Shown: positions 15,383 through 24,241 of the stretch, one piece after another
Position numbering within the stretch: position 1 is the stretch's first letter
Layout: every line of letters starts with the position of its first letter
Assembly (NCBI RefSeq): GCF_024137025.1
Contig: NZ_JAMYJR010000032.1
Location: 62,001-126,000 of the forward strand
Reading direction: 5' to 3'
Origin: Paractinoplanes aksuensis
Lineage (GTDB): Bacteria > Actinomycetota > Actinomycetes > Mycobacteriales > Micromonosporaceae
Length of the DNA stretch: 64,000 nucleotides
Notes under the pieces: generated by a model
Told to the model about the DNA's origin: nothing
The model's input: the letters and a program-made list of their open reading frames with translations, nothing else
Databases searched by the model: none
Position numbers and translations under genes: made by a program

Positions 15383-16057
15383 ATGACAGTGTCGGCACTT
15401 GCCTTGATCGTCTTCAGCTCGATTCAGGCCACCCTGTTACTGGCTGTGGTGCTGCTGGGGATTGCGGCCCACCGTCAACGTGATTCCGCCGACAGACCGG
15501 CGGGGCACGGCGGCTCCGTGTTCATCACCGACGAGGTGGACGTGGTGGCCGCCGAGGCCGAGTTGGCCACGGCGGCCGCGCAGCGGGCGCTGGACGAGGC
15601 CGACCAGGCCCAGGACCGGGCCCTGTGGGCGGCCACGACCCGCGACATCGCGGGGCAGCGCCACGAGCAGGTTCTCAAGCAGGCCGAAGCGGCCGGCCAG
15701 AGTCATCAGCTCGTGCAGCGCGCGGCTCTGGATGCATACCAGCGTGGACAACTGTCGGTCGACGAACTCAACCGGGTCTGGCGGCACGCGCAGGTGACGG
15801 CGGAATCCACGCCGAGCCCCGGCGCGGTGCCGCTCGGGTGGGAGTTGCGGGTGCGTGCGGCCCGGCGAAGCTACGAGCAGGCCGCGGCCGACGCGGCACG
15901 GGCTGAGGAAGAGGCTCGGCGGGCGGCCGCTACCGCCACGGCTCTCGCCAATGACGCGCGGACCGCCGAGGCGCTCCTGTCGGCGGCCCGGCACTCCGCG
16001 AACGTCGGCCTGGTCGGCCTCCTACGGGCAGCCTGGGCCGACCCGGTAGCCCGTTGA
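15383..16057 (+). CDS. Membrane-anchored coiled-coil hypothetical protein
   Basis: 224 residues from the ATG at 15383, preceded by AAGAGG; the longer upstream frame is Arg-rich and not coding-like. One N-terminal membrane segment (LALIVFSSIQATLLLAVVLL) is followed by long Ala/Glu/Arg-rich coiled-coil stretches (VVAAEAELATAAAQRALDEA and SYEQAAADAARAEEEARRAA). No enzymatic motif is visible. The topology suggests a single-pass protein with a large cytoplasmic coiled coil. I do not recognise a named family. Confidence 0.65.
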   Translation: MTVSALALIVFSSIQATLLLAVVLLGIAAHRQRDSADRPAGHGGSVFITDEVDVVAAEAELATAAAQRALDEADQAQDRALWAATTRDIAGQRHEQVLKQAEAAGQSHQLVQRAALDAYQRGQLSVDELNRVWRHAQVTAESTPSPGAVPLGWELRVRAARRSYEQAAADAARAEEEARRAAATATALANDARTAEALLSAARHSANVGLVGLLRAAWADPVAR

Positions 16058-16187
16058 GCTCGTCGCGGCCACCAGGACGAGCGCCGGCGCAACCCATACG
16101 TAGCCGAAGCGGTTCACTCGGGGCAGGCGTCGCCGACTCGTCATGAGCCGGCGAAGTGGGCGACGGCCCAGCCATCGGCGTTGGCCA

Positions 16188-16754
16188 TCACGTCGGGGCC
16201 ACGCGGTTGCGGATACTGTCCAGCACCGCTTCCGCCGCCCAGGCGGCGGCGTCGGCGATGTCTCGGCGGTCCAGGCCGAACTCGCGGCGGAACGTCACCC
16301 AGGTGCCGGCGGAGTCGAGGTGGGACAGCGCCGCGATGATCGCCCGGCGCTGCGCCGCGTCGAGGGAGGGCACCTCGGCGTCCAGCAGCTGTTCGAGGTG
16401 AGCCCGGCCGGGCGACGGCGCCGCGCCGCTCACGCCGCGCATTGCCGTTTCGGCGACGACGTGGGCGAGTTCCGGTCGTTCGTCGTACCGGTGCATCGCG
16501 TCGCGGATCGCCAGGGGGATGTCGAAGATCGAATGCGACTTCTCGCGGGCGAACAGCGTCGCCTCGATCCACGCCGCGGTCGCCAGCAGCAGGTCGACGC
16601 GCGTGGGGTAGTTGCGGAACACCGTGCGCTCGGCGATGCCGGCTCGGCGGGCGATGACCCGGTACGACACGTCGTCGCTGCCGACCTCCTCGATCAGCTC
16701 GGCGTAGGCGGCGAGGATCGCCGCTTGCGTGCCGCTCAGCTCCGGCCCGGTCAC
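16188..16754 (-). CDS. TetR-family regulator (copy 1)
   Basis: 188 residues from the GTG at 16754. The HTH is VGSDDVSYRVIARRAGIAER followed by TVFRNYPTRVDLLLATAAWI (about residues 20-60), the standard TetR N-terminus; the rest is an alpha-helical ligand domain. It is the last gene of the minus-strand urt/permease series and lies 37 bp after a paralogous TetR gene, with a duplicated 41-bp segment between them. The two share the pattern (S/D)DxSYRxxAxxxGIxERT(V/I)xRxYPTR. Likely it controls the nitrogen-source transport operon, though this is inferred from position. Confidence 0.85.
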   Translation of the reverse strand: MTGPELSGTQAAILAAYAELIEEVGSDDVSYRVIARRAGIAERTVFRNYPTRVDLLLATAAWIEATLFAREKSHSIFDIPLAIRDAMHRYDERPELAHVVAETAMRGVSGAAPSPGRAHLEQLLDAEVPSLDAAQRRAIIAALSHLDSAGTWVTFRREFGLDRRDIADAAAWAAEAVLDSIRNRVAPT

Positions 16755-16830
16755 GGCTCTGCCAGCGTCATGGAAGCGGAGGGCAGCGCGGTCACGGCTC
16801 TGCCCGCGTCGCGGAACTGGAGGGCAGCCT
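16749..16830 (-). repeat. 41-bp imperfect tandem duplication at the TetR-TetR junction
   Basis: Two consecutive copies (from 16749 and 16790) start GGTCACGGCTCTGCC and end GAGGGCAGC with a handful of mismatches. One lies in the 3' end of the upstream TetR gene (coding LPSSSATRAEP then stop) and the other covers the start region of the downstream TetR gene. It looks like the scar of a gene duplication. Confidence 0.7.
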
Positions 16831-17364
16831 GGCCAGCACGGTGTCGACGGCGCGGTCGAACGCGTCGCAGATCTCGTCGGCATCCAGGTCGAAGCCTGTG
16901 CGCAGGCGCGACCAGAACATCGCCGACGAGAAGTAGCGCAGGGAGGCCGCGACCCGCCGCCGGTCCCGCCGGTTGAGCGTCGGAGCCGCCACGTCGAGCA
17001 TCGCCTCGATCGCCCGGGTGATGTAGGCCGGCTCGGTGTCGAGCGTCGGCGAGACCGCGGACGCCCGGGCGCCGACGTAGGCGTACGCGGGCAAGGCGTC
17101 GAAGGCCCGGAAGCGCTCGTGCACGGCGGCGCGGAAGTCGGACACGGTCACGAACGGCGGCAGCGGGAAGCGGGTCTGCTCGATCCAGTTCGAGAGCGCG
17201 GCCAGCAGGTGCGCACGCGTGGGGTACTGGCGGTAGATCGTGCGCTCGGAGATGCCGACCTCGTCGGCGAGGGCACGATAGGAGATGTCGTCGAACATGC
17301 TCTCGCGCAGCAGCACCGAGGCGCTCGCGAGAATCGCGGTCGCGGTGTCGACCGGCTCCTCCAT
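16792..17364 (-). CDS. TetR-family regulator (copy 2)
   Basis: 190 residues. The ATG overlaps the permease stop (ATGA). The HTH is MFDDISYRALADEVGISERT and IYRQYPTRAHLLAALSNWIE, closely parallel to the neighbouring TetR. The helical C-terminal domain contains DFRAAVHERFRAFDALPAYA and RDRRRVAASLRYFSSAMFWS. Translational coupling to the permease implies co-transcription with the urt genes. Both regulators probably sense a nitrogenous ligand or its breakdown product, which is an inference from context. Confidence 0.87.
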   Translation of the reverse strand: MEEPVDTATAILASASVLLRESMFDDISYRALADEVGISERTIYRQYPTRAHLLAALSNWIEQTRFPLPPFVTVSDFRAAVHERFRAFDALPAYAYVGARASAVSPTLDTEPAYITRAIEAMLDVAAPTLNRRDRRRVAASLRYFSSAMFWSRLRTGFDLDADEICDAFDRAVDTVLARLPSSSATRAEP

Positions 17365-19040
17365 CACGTCCCCCTCTGTCGGGCGTTCGCCCAGCGCGGG
17401 GGCCCGGTGACTTCCGGCGGGAGCACATAGCGATCGGAATCGTCGAGCGAGAGCGCCAGCGACGAGACGTACTGCACCTGGCCCTGCGGCCCTCGCTCGG
17501 CCGAGGCCAGCATATCCGGCCGTTCGAACGTATAGCCGGTGACATGGCAGCGCAGCCGCTCGCCCGAGGGGTTGCCGTCGGCGTCGAACCGGGGAGAGTC
17601 GATGCCGTCGGAGCGGCGGCGCAAGTAGTAGCGGCCCCGCGTGGCGACGGCCATGACCGGTGTGGTGACGATCGCGACGCCGATCGCGATGAGCACCGAG
17701 AACGGCTCGAGCGCGGCGCCGAGCAGCCCGGCGAACGCGAGCAGCGACAGCACCGAGGCGAGCCCCACCGACACGAGGCCCACCGGGTTCCAGTCGTGCA
17801 GCATGCCGCGCCGGAACTCGGGGTAGCGCGGCGAGATGCGAAGCACCCACTTGTTGATCGCGATGTCGGTGGCGATCGTCACGAGCCACGCCATGACGAC
17901 GTTCGCGTACAGGCTCAGCACGAACGTGATGAGGGTGAAGACGTCCAACATCATGAGCACGTAGGCGATGACGAGGTTGAACAGGACAAATATCGTACGG
18001 CCGGGGTAGTGCTTGGCCACCCGGGTGAAGACGTTCGACCAAGCGAGGGAGCCCGAGTACGCGTTCGTGACGTTGATCTTCACCTGGGCCACCACGATGA
18101 GCACGACGGCGAGGATGATCGCGAGCCAGTCGGGGATGAGGGTCTGGTACATCCCGACGAACTGCTTGACCGGTTCGGTCGCGCGGTACCCGAGGGCGGG
18201 CTCGACCTTCACGAGCAGGTAGACGGCGAGAAACACCCCGATCACCTGTTTGGTACCGCTGAAGATGACCCAGCCCGGGCCGGAGAACACGAACGACGTC
18301 CACCACGAGCGGGCGTTGGCCGGCGTGCGCGGCGGCATGGCCCGCAGATAGTCGATCTGCTCGGCCAGCTGCGGGGTGAGGGCGAAGCACACGGCCGCAC
18401 TCGAGACGACGGCGCCGAAGCTGACCGAGCCGTCGGAGTTGCCGGTGAACGACGTGAAGGCGCGCACCGCCTCGGGGTCGGAGACGAGGATCCACAGCAG
18501 CGGCAGCAGGGCGAGGGCGAGCCACAGGGGAGTGGTCCAGAAGTGCAGGCGCTCCAACGCCCGCATGCCGTAGATGACGATCGGGATCACGACGACGGTC
18601 GAGATGAGGTAGCCGAGCCACAACGGCAGGTCCGTCGCCACCTGCAGCCCTTGCGCCATGATGGCGCCCTCCAGGGCGAAGAAGATGCAGGTGAAGCCCG
18701 CGAAGATCACTGTCGTGATCATCGAGCCGTAGTAGCCGAATCCCGAGCCCCGGGCGATGAGGTCGAGGTCGAGGTTGTAGCGGGCGGCGTAGTAGGCGAC
18801 GGGGACGCCCACGACGAGGATGATGACCGACGCGAACAGGATGCCGAGCACGGCGTTGTCGGTGCCGTGGTCGATGCCGATGCTCGCGCCGATCGAGAAG
18901 TCGGCGAGGAACGCGATGGACCCGAGGGCGGTCGCGCCGACCGAGGCCGCGCTCCAGCGCCGGAAGGTGCGCGGCACATAGCGGAAGGCGTAGTCCTCGA
19001 GACTGTCCTCCGCGGCCGCACGCGCGTTGTCCGTCGACAC
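17364..19040 (-). CDS. NCS1-family nucleobase/allantoin-type permease
   Basis: 558 residues from a GTG. About twelve hydrophobic segments are visible. Characteristic NCS1 sequence includes EDYAFRYVPRTFRRWSAASV at the N-terminus, GYYGSMITTVIFAGFTCIFF, SFVFSGPGWVIFSGTKQVIG, and NVTNAYSGSLAWSNVFTRV, which corresponds to the conserved helix-8 region. The hydrophilic C-terminal tail of about 90 residues is longer than in cytosine permease CodB. The family imports cytosine, uracil, allantoin or hydantoins by Na+ or H+ symport. It sits 56 bp after urtE and overlaps a TetR gene, so it probably supplies purine-derived nitrogen in concert with the urea importer. Confidence 0.88.
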   Translation of the reverse strand: MSTDNARAAAEDSLEDYAFRYVPRTFRRWSAASVGATALGSIAFLADFSIGASIGIDHGTDNAVLGILFASVIILVVGVPVAYYAARYNLDLDLIARGSGFGYYGSMITTVIFAGFTCIFFALEGAIMAQGLQVATDLPLWLGYLISTVVVIPIVIYGMRALERLHFWTTPLWLALALLPLLWILVSDPEAVRAFTSFTGNSDGSVSFGAVVSSAAVCFALTPQLAEQIDYLRAMPPRTPANARSWWTSFVFSGPGWVIFSGTKQVIGVFLAVYLLVKVEPALGYRATEPVKQFVGMYQTLIPDWLAIILAVVLIVVAQVKINVTNAYSGSLAWSNVFTRVAKHYPGRTIFVLFNLVIAYVLMMLDVFTLITFVLSLYANVVMAWLVTIATDIAINKWVLRISPRYPEFRRGMLHDWNPVGLVSVGLASVLSLLAFAGLLGAALEPFSVLIAIGVAIVTTPVMAVATRGRYYLRRRSDGIDSPRFDADGNPSGERLRCHVTGYTFERPDMLASAERGPQGQVQYVSSLALSLDDSDRYVLPPEVTGPPRWANARQRGT

Positions 19041-19096
19041 AGGGCATAGTCGCTGTCCGGTGTTACGACGGCGTTGCGGATGTGGGTCACAGCGGC

Positions 19097-19780
19097 TCAG
19101 ATCGCCATGGCGGCCCGCACGGTGGAAGCGGCGGCCAGACCGCCCTCGCCGGTATGCGTGACGAAGCCCGAGGCGAGCACGACATAGCGCTCGGCGGCCT
19201 CGAGGGCGAAGCCGATGTGCTGCTCGACGAGCAGCACGTTGATGCCTTCGTCGGCCAGCTGCATGATGGTGTGCTCGATCTCGGCGACGATCGTGGGCTG
19301 GATGCCCTCGGTCGGCTCGTCCAGGATGAGCAGCTTGGGCTCGGTGATGAGGGCCCGGGCGATCGCGAGCTGCTGGCGCTGCCCGCCCGAGAGCAGGCCC
19401 GCCTTCCGGCCGGCGAACTTCTCCAGGGCGGGGAAGCGGGACAGCTGGGCGTCGATGAGGGCCTTGCCGCGCCGACGTCCGTCGGCGACCAGCTGCAGAT
19501 TTTCCAGCGTTGTGAGCTGGCCGAACGCCTGCTGGCCCTGCGGCACGTAGGCCAGGCCGCGAGCAACCCGCTTGTTGGGGGCGAGCGACGAGATGTCCTC
19601 GCCGTCGAACACCACGCGACCCCTCGTCGGCTTGATCAGGCCGATCGCGAGTCGCAGCAGGGTCGTCTTGCCGGCGCCGTTGTGGCCGAGCACGGCCACC
19701 ACCTTGCCGGTCGGCACGGTCACGCGGTGCAGCACCTGCGTACGCCCGTAGCCGGCCTCGATGTCGGTGAGCTCGAGCAC
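19097..19780 (-). CDS. urtE: Urea ABC transporter ATP-binding protein UrtE
   Basis: 227 residues. Walker A is VLGHNGAGKTTLLRL, the signature LSGGQRQQLAIARAL, Walker B LLILDEPTEGIQP and the switch His is in VLLVEQHIGFALEAAERYVV. EPTEGIQPTIVAEIEHTI is typical of UrtE within the LivF-like class. It works as a heterodimer with UrtD to power urea uptake at the membrane. It starts one base after the urtD stop. Confidence 0.93.
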   Translation of the reverse strand: MLELTDIEAGYGRTQVLHRVTVPTGKVVAVLGHNGAGKTTLLRLAIGLIKPTRGRVVFDGEDISSLAPNKRVARGLAYVPQGQQAFGQLTTLENLQLVADGRRRGKALIDAQLSRFPALEKFAGRKAGLLSGGQRQQLAIARALITEPKLLILDEPTEGIQPTIVAEIEHTIMQLADEGINVLLVEQHIGFALEAAERYVVLASGFVTHTGEGGLAAASTVRAAMAI

Positions 19781-19781
19781 G

Positions 19782-20561
19782 TCAGTCCCCCTTTTCGAGT
19801 ACGACTGCCATGGCGGCCGTCGTGGCGGCGCCCGCGGTGCCGAGGTAGACCTCCTGCACCTTCGGATCGGCCTGCACCTCGGCCACCGTGCCCTGCGAGA
19901 GCACCTGGCCCTGGTGCAGCACGGTGACCCGGGTGGCGAAGCGGCGCATGAAGTCCATGTCGTGCTCGACCACGAGCACGATCCGCTTGGCCGCGATGCG
20001 CTGCAGAAGCTCGCCGGTCGCCGTGCGCTCGTCCTGGCTCATGCCGGCGACGGGCTCGTCGAGCAGCAGCACCTTCGCGTCCTGCACGAGCAGCATCGCG
20101 ATCTCCAGCCACTGCTTCTGGCCGTGCGACAAGATGCCGGCCGGCGTGGCCAGCTCACCGGTGAGGCCGGTCTCTTCCAACGCACGCTCGATCGACGGGT
20201 CGACGCCCCGCCGGGCCCGCAGCAGCGAGATTGACGGGCGGTGGAGCCCGGCGGCGATGTCGAGGTTCTGCAGCACGGTGAGCTCGTCGAAGACGCTCGC
20301 GGTCTGGAACGTGCGGCCGACCCCGAGGCGGACGATCTTGTGTACCTGCTTGCCCAGCAGCTCTTTCTCGCCGAGCCGGGCCGACCCGGTGCCCTTGGTC
20401 AGCCCCGTGATGGCGTCGATGCAGGTCGTCTTGCCGGCGCCGTTGGGGCCGATGAGGAACCGGACCTCGCCGGGATGCGCGTCGAAGGAGACGCCGCCGA
20501 CCGCGACGAAACCCGAGAACTCGACGCGGAGGTCGGTGACGACGAGTGAAGCGTCGGTCAT
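19782..20561 (-). CDS. urtD: Urea ABC transporter ATP-binding protein UrtD
   Basis: 259 residues. Walker A is FLIGPNGAGKTTCIDAITGL, the family mark GVGRTFQTASVFDELTVLQN, the signature ILSHGQKQWLEIAMLL (the SHGQKQWLEI form distinguishes UrtD), Walker B VLLLDEPVAGMS and the His switch VLVVEHDMDFMRRFA. The ATG overlaps the urtC stop (ATGA). Confidence 0.94.
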   Translation of the reverse strand: MTDASLVVTDLRVEFSGFVAVGGVSFDAHPGEVRFLIGPNGAGKTTCIDAITGLTKGTGSARLGEKELLGKQVHKIVRLGVGRTFQTASVFDELTVLQNLDIAAGLHRPSISLLRARRGVDPSIERALEETGLTGELATPAGILSHGQKQWLEIAMLLVQDAKVLLLDEPVAGMSQDERTATGELLQRIAAKRIVLVVEHDMDFMRRFATRVTVLHQGQVLSQGTVAEVQADPKVQEVYLGTAGAATTAAMAVVLEKGD

Positions 20562-21652
20562 GACCGCACCTCTTCGAGCTCTACCGCCGCGATTGCCGGG
20601 GCGGGTGGTTCGGGCGGTTTCGGGCGGGCCCGCCTCATGAACCGGGCCGGCAGCGACGACAGCCCGTTGGGCAGGAAGAGGATGACGACGATGAACAGCA
20701 GACCGAGGATGTACGTCCAGCCGTCGGGCCAGGTCGAGCCGAGGCTCGACTGGCCCCAGCCGACCGCGATCGCGCCGAGCGCGGGACCGAAGAGCGATGC
20801 GCGACCACCCAGGGCGACGCCCGCGATCATGAGGATCGAGGCAGCGGCGCCGATCTCGGCCGGGGTGATGATGCCCACGATGGGCACGAACATCGCTCCG
20901 CCGATGCTGGCCATCAGCGCGGAGACGACGAAGGCGACGAGCTTGACGTTGGCCGGGTCGTAGCCGAGGAAGCGCACCCGCTCCTCGGCATCGCGGGTGG
21001 CGATGAGGAGCTCACCGAAGCGGCTGCGGTAGAACTGCCACACCACGAGCAGACACACGATGAGCAGCGCGGCCACGATGAGGTACACCATCAGCCGGTT
21101 TGCCGGGTCGTTCAGTACGAAGCCGAAGAAGTACTTGAAGTCGCTGAGCCCGGTGTCGCCGCCGGTCTCGCGGATGGTGGAGCTGATCAGGGTGGCCAGC
21201 GCGACGGCGAGCGCCTGGGTCAGGATCGCGAAGTAGGCGCCCTTCACGCGGCGCTTGAACAGCGCGTAGCCGAGGATGCCGGCCACGACCACCGGAAGCA
21301 GCACGATCGCCGCCAGGGTGAATCCCGCGCTGCGGAACGGCTCCCAGAACATCGGGAGTGGCGCGAGCGGATCGTAGAGCACCATGAACCCGGGGACCCG
21401 GTCACCGGCGGTCTCCAGGGTCAGGTGCATGGCCATCGCGTAGGCGCCGAGGGCGAAGAACACGCCCTGCCCCATCACCAGCATCCCGCCCCGGCCCCAG
21501 GCCAGGCCGATGCCGACGGCGGCGATGGCCCAGCAGCAGTACTTGCCGAGGTTGTTGAGCCAGTGGTCGGAGAGCACGAGGGGAGCGACCGTGAGGAGCA
21601 GGACGGCGAACAGTCCGATGCCGCTGAGGGAGATCCAAGGTTTCTTGGTCAT
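20558..21652 (-). CDS. urtC: Urea ABC transporter permease UrtC
   Basis: 364 residues from the ATG that overlaps the urtB stop; the open frame continues upstream only as antisense-like sequence within urtB. Nine to ten hydrophobic helices are seen. GLAWGRGGMLVMGQGVFFAL, GYALFKRRVKGAYFAILTQA and FKYFFGFVLNDP are typical of UrtC, a LivM-like branched-chain/urea permease. It pairs with UrtB to form the channel. Confidence 0.93.
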   Translation of the reverse strand: MTKKPWISLSGIGLFAVLLLTVAPLVLSDHWLNNLGKYCCWAIAAVGIGLAWGRGGMLVMGQGVFFALGAYAMAMHLTLETAGDRVPGFMVLYDPLAPLPMFWEPFRSAGFTLAAIVLLPVVVAGILGYALFKRRVKGAYFAILTQALAVALATLISSTIRETGGDTGLSDFKYFFGFVLNDPANRLMVYLIVAALLIVCLLVVWQFYRSRFGELLIATRDAEERVRFLGYDPANVKLVAFVVSALMASIGGAMFVPIVGIITPAEIGAAASILMIAGVALGGRASLFGPALGAIAVGWGQSSLGSTWPDGWTYILGLLFIVVILFLPNGLSSLPARFMRRARPKPPEPPAPAIAAVELEEVRS

Positions 21653-22533
21653 GCCAGACTCCTGGTTCGCACCGTGAACAGGCCCTGCGGGCGCACCTGC
21701 AGGAAGACGATCACGAGGATGAAGGCGAGCACCTGCGCCAGGCTGCCGGTCGTCCAGTAGGCGAAGAACGCGAGGGCGACACCCACCGCCCAGGCGGCGA
21801 CGATGGTGCCCTTGAGCTGGCCGATGCCACCGGCGGCGACGACGAGGAAGGCCGGGATGATGTACTGCGCGCCCATCTGGGAGTTCGTGCCGCCGATGAG
21901 CGACGCGGCCACGCCGGCCACCCCGGCCAGACCCGACCCGACGAAGAAGGTGAGACGGTCGATGGTGCGGGTCGAGATGCCCGAGGTCTCGGCGAGGTCC
22001 CGGTTGTGCACGGTCGCCCGGATGCGGCGGCCGAACGAGGTGTACTTCAGCCAGGCCGACAGCGCGGCGACGCAAGCGGTCGCGAGCAGGATGGTGAACA
22101 GCTGCCGCAGCGGCCAGTTGTAGCCGAGGACGGTGAGCTGCCCGTCGAGCCAGCGGGGTTTCTCCACCGGTACGCCCTGGGACGGGAAGATCTGCAGGGC
22201 CGCCTGCTGCAGGATCAGGCCGACGCCGACGGTGACCAGCAGGGTGTCGAGGGGGCGGCGATACATCCGGCGGATGATGGTGACCTCGAGCACGAGGCCG
22301 AACAGGCCGGCGACCACGAACGCGACCGGCAGCGCGACCGGGATCGACAGGTTGCTGGCCGTGATGACCTGCTGGACGAGGTAGGCGGCGAAGGCGCCGA
22401 TCATGAGGAACTCGCCGTGGGCCATGTTGATCACGCCCATCTGGCCGAAGGTCAGCGAGAGGCCCAGCGCGGCGAGCAGGAGCAGCGCGCCTTGGGCGCT
22501 GCCGTTCAGCAGTGGTGCGATCAGTGCGTCCAC
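21649..22533 (-). CDS. urtB: Urea ABC transporter permease UrtB
   Basis: 294 residues from a GTG. It is LivH-like with about eight membrane helices. LSLTFGQMGVINMAHGEFLM is the diagnostic N-terminal motif, followed by TLLVTVGVGLILQQAALQIF and WPLRQLFTILLATACVAALS. The length equals that of UrtB proteins. It lies 77 bp after urtA and overlaps urtC by four bases. Confidence 0.93.
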   Translation of the reverse strand: MDALIAPLLNGSAQGALLLLAALGLSLTFGQMGVINMAHGEFLMIGAFAAYLVQQVITASNLSIPVALPVAFVVAGLFGLVLEVTIIRRMYRRPLDTLLVTVGVGLILQQAALQIFPSQGVPVEKPRWLDGQLTVLGYNWPLRQLFTILLATACVAALSAWLKYTSFGRRIRATVHNRDLAETSGISTRTIDRLTFFVGSGLAGVAGVAASLIGGTNSQMGAQYIIPAFLVVAAGGIGQLKGTIVAAWAVGVALAFFAYWTTGSLAQVLAFILVIVFLQVRPQGLFTVRTRSLA

Positions 22534-22610
22534 GTGCGTTCGCTCTCTCTAGCGTGTCTGCCGAGGGGGAGGGGTCGCGTGCCGTCGAGGACACGCGACC
22601 CCGGGGATGA

Positions 22611-23906
22611 TCAGCCCGCCGCGTCCGTGAGCTGCTTGCGGATGTCCGCCGGGAACCAGTCGTAGCCCTCGAGGTACGGGTCGGGCTCGATGAATTTGTC
22701 GGAGGCCCAGACGATGTCGAACTGGTTGTCGGCGTTGATCCGTCCGATGTGGCCCGGCTTGGAGATGTGGTGGTTCTCCCCGTCGAGCGTGACCTTGCCC
22801 TCCGGCGCGTCGAACGTGATGGGCTTCGCCTTGGCCGCGGCGTTCACCGCGTCGACGTCGAACGAGCCGGCCGCCTCGACGAGGGCCTTGTACAGGTACA
22901 TCGAGATGTAGGCGGCCTCCATCGGGTCGGACGTGACGCCGCTGCTGTTGGGGTAGGCCTTCCAGCTCTTGATGAACTCCGGGTTCGTGTCGGTCTCGAG
23001 CGACTGGAAGTAGTTCCAGGACGCGAAGTTGCCGGTGACCTCGTGGCCCATGGCCGGCGCCTCCTCCTCGGCGATCGACACCGAGATGATGGGCGTCTTG
23101 GCGGGAGTGAGGCCGGCGTCGTAGTACGCCTTGATGAAGCCGACGTTCGACGAGCCGTTGATGGTGTTGAAGATGAAGTCGGGCTTGGCCGCGGCGATCT
23201 TCGCCACCTGGCTGGTCCAGTCGTCCTTGTCGAGGGGCACGTACTCCTCGCCGACGATCTTGATGCCGAGCTTGGCCGCGTACAGCTTGATGATCGCGTT
23301 CGCGGTGCGGGGGAAGACGTAGTCGCTGCCCGCGAGGAACAGCGTCTTCACCCCCTTGGCAGCGAGGAAGTCCATCGCCGGGATGATCTGCTGGTTGGTG
23401 GTCGCGCCGGTGTAGTAGATGTTCGGCGACGACTCGAGACCCTCGTACTGCACCGGGTAGAAGAAGAGGCCGTTGAGCTTCTCGACGACCGGCTTCACGG
23501 CCTTGCGGGAGGACGAGGTCCAGCCGCCGAAGATCGCGGCGACACAGTCCTGGGTGAGCAGCTTCTCGGTCTTCTCGGCGAAGGTGGGCCAGTCGGTGGC
23601 GCCGTCCTCCTGGACGTACTCGATCTTCTTGCCGAGGATGCCGCCGTCGGCGTTGATCTCGTCGGCGGCCATGTGGAGCACATTGGAGACGGTCTTCTCG
23701 GAGATCGCCATGCCCCCGGTGAGGGAATTGAGGAAGCCGAGCTTGACGGTGTCTCCGGACGTGTCGACGCAGCTGGCGGCCGCGGACGATCCGGCGGCGG
23801 CTGCGTCATCGCCGGCCCGGGCGCCACAGCCGGCGAGCACGAGGGCCACCGTCACGATGGCGCCCGTAGCCGTGAGCGCGCGCATTCGCTTGCTGGTGTT
23901 GGACAT
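22611..23906 (-). CDS. urtA: Urea ABC transporter substrate-binding lipoprotein UrtA
   Basis: 431 residues from the ATG at 23906 (GGAGC lies upstream; an earlier frame extension lacks signal character). A lipoprotein signal ends with LVLAGCG. The mature part shows type-I periplasmic binding features: VKLGFLNSLTGGMAISEKTV, AAIFGGWTSSSRKAVKPVVE, LFFYPVQYEGLESSPNIYYT and, near the C-terminus, EPDPYLEGYDWFPADIR. GGWTSSSRKAV and YPVQYEG are strongly typical of UrtA. It captures urea outside the membrane. It is the first gene of the operon, and no urease gene follows in the window. Confidence 0.94.
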   Translation of the reverse strand: MSNTSKRMRALTATGAIVTVALVLAGCGARAGDDAAAAGSSAAASCVDTSGDTVKLGFLNSLTGGMAISEKTVSNVLHMAADEINADGGILGKKIEYVQEDGATDWPTFAEKTEKLLTQDCVAAIFGGWTSSSRKAVKPVVEKLNGLFFYPVQYEGLESSPNIYYTGATTNQQIIPAMDFLAAKGVKTLFLAGSDYVFPRTANAIIKLYAAKLGIKIVGEEYVPLDKDDWTSQVAKIAAAKPDFIFNTINGSSNVGFIKAYYDAGLTPAKTPIISVSIAEEEAPAMGHEVTGNFASWNYFQSLETDTNPEFIKSWKAYPNSSGVTSDPMEAAYISMYLYKALVEAAGSFDVDAVNAAAKAKPITFDAPEGKVTLDGENHHISKPGHIGRINADNQFDIVWASDKFIEPDPYLEGYDWFPADIRKQLTDAAG

Positions 23907-23963
23907 ATGTGGGAGCTCCGTCCCTTGCGGTCGGCTGCTGCTAGTGAGAGCAGACTGACCGCG

Positions 23964-23979
23964 TGTCATTACTCTGACA
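23964..23979. promoter_or_regulatory. Candidate operator upstream of urtA
   Basis: A perfect inverted repeat TGTCA-6-TGACA lies 58 bp upstream of the urtA start codon. Related half-sites (TGTCAAAG, CTGTCAC, CTGACA) occur around 24066-24120. It could bind one of the TetR proteins at the operon's end or a global nitrogen regulator. Assignment is not possible from sequence alone. Confidence 0.35.
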
Positions 23980-24137
23980 TTTCTTGACTGTTCCAACTCT
24001 GTAGCCACGAGTTAGGTCAAGCTGCTCAGGCCCCGGAAATGCACGGGCTTTCGCGAGGGCTGGGTGTCAAAGTTCTGTCACTCGACGGAAGGGTGCGCGG
24101 CGCATGGCACACTTCTGACATCGCGCGAGTTCGTGGT

Positions 24138-24192
24138 CCGCACACGCAGCGGCGCGCAGCATGCTTCATGCACGCTGCGCGCCGTAGTGCGG
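24138..24192. other. Large hairpin between divergent transcription units
   Basis: GGCGCGCAGC (24151-24160) pairs with GCTGCGCGCC (24174-24183), extended by an outer CCGCAC/GTGCGG stem. It lies in the 335-bp gap between the small membrane-protein gene's stop and urtA. Since both flanking genes are on the minus strand, it is best read as the terminator of a transcript entering from the right, or as a leader structure. Apart from this and the candidate operator, nothing else is seen in the gap. Confidence 0.5.
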
Positions 24193-24241
24193 AAAGGCGG
24201 TGTTGCGGCCCGCGGACCAGAGAGGGTGGCTGACCCGTCTG

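Noticed and set aside
17544..19049. 501-codon plus-strand frame opposite the NCS1 permease
   Set aside because: Glu/Asp/Gly/His-rich shadow of a membrane protein; no hydrophobic segments or motifs of its own.
20558..22594. Extended frame suggesting a much longer UrtC
   Set aside because: The part upstream of 21652 is antisense-like Arg/Pro-rich sequence within urtB; the ATG overlapping the urtB stop gives the normal UrtC length.
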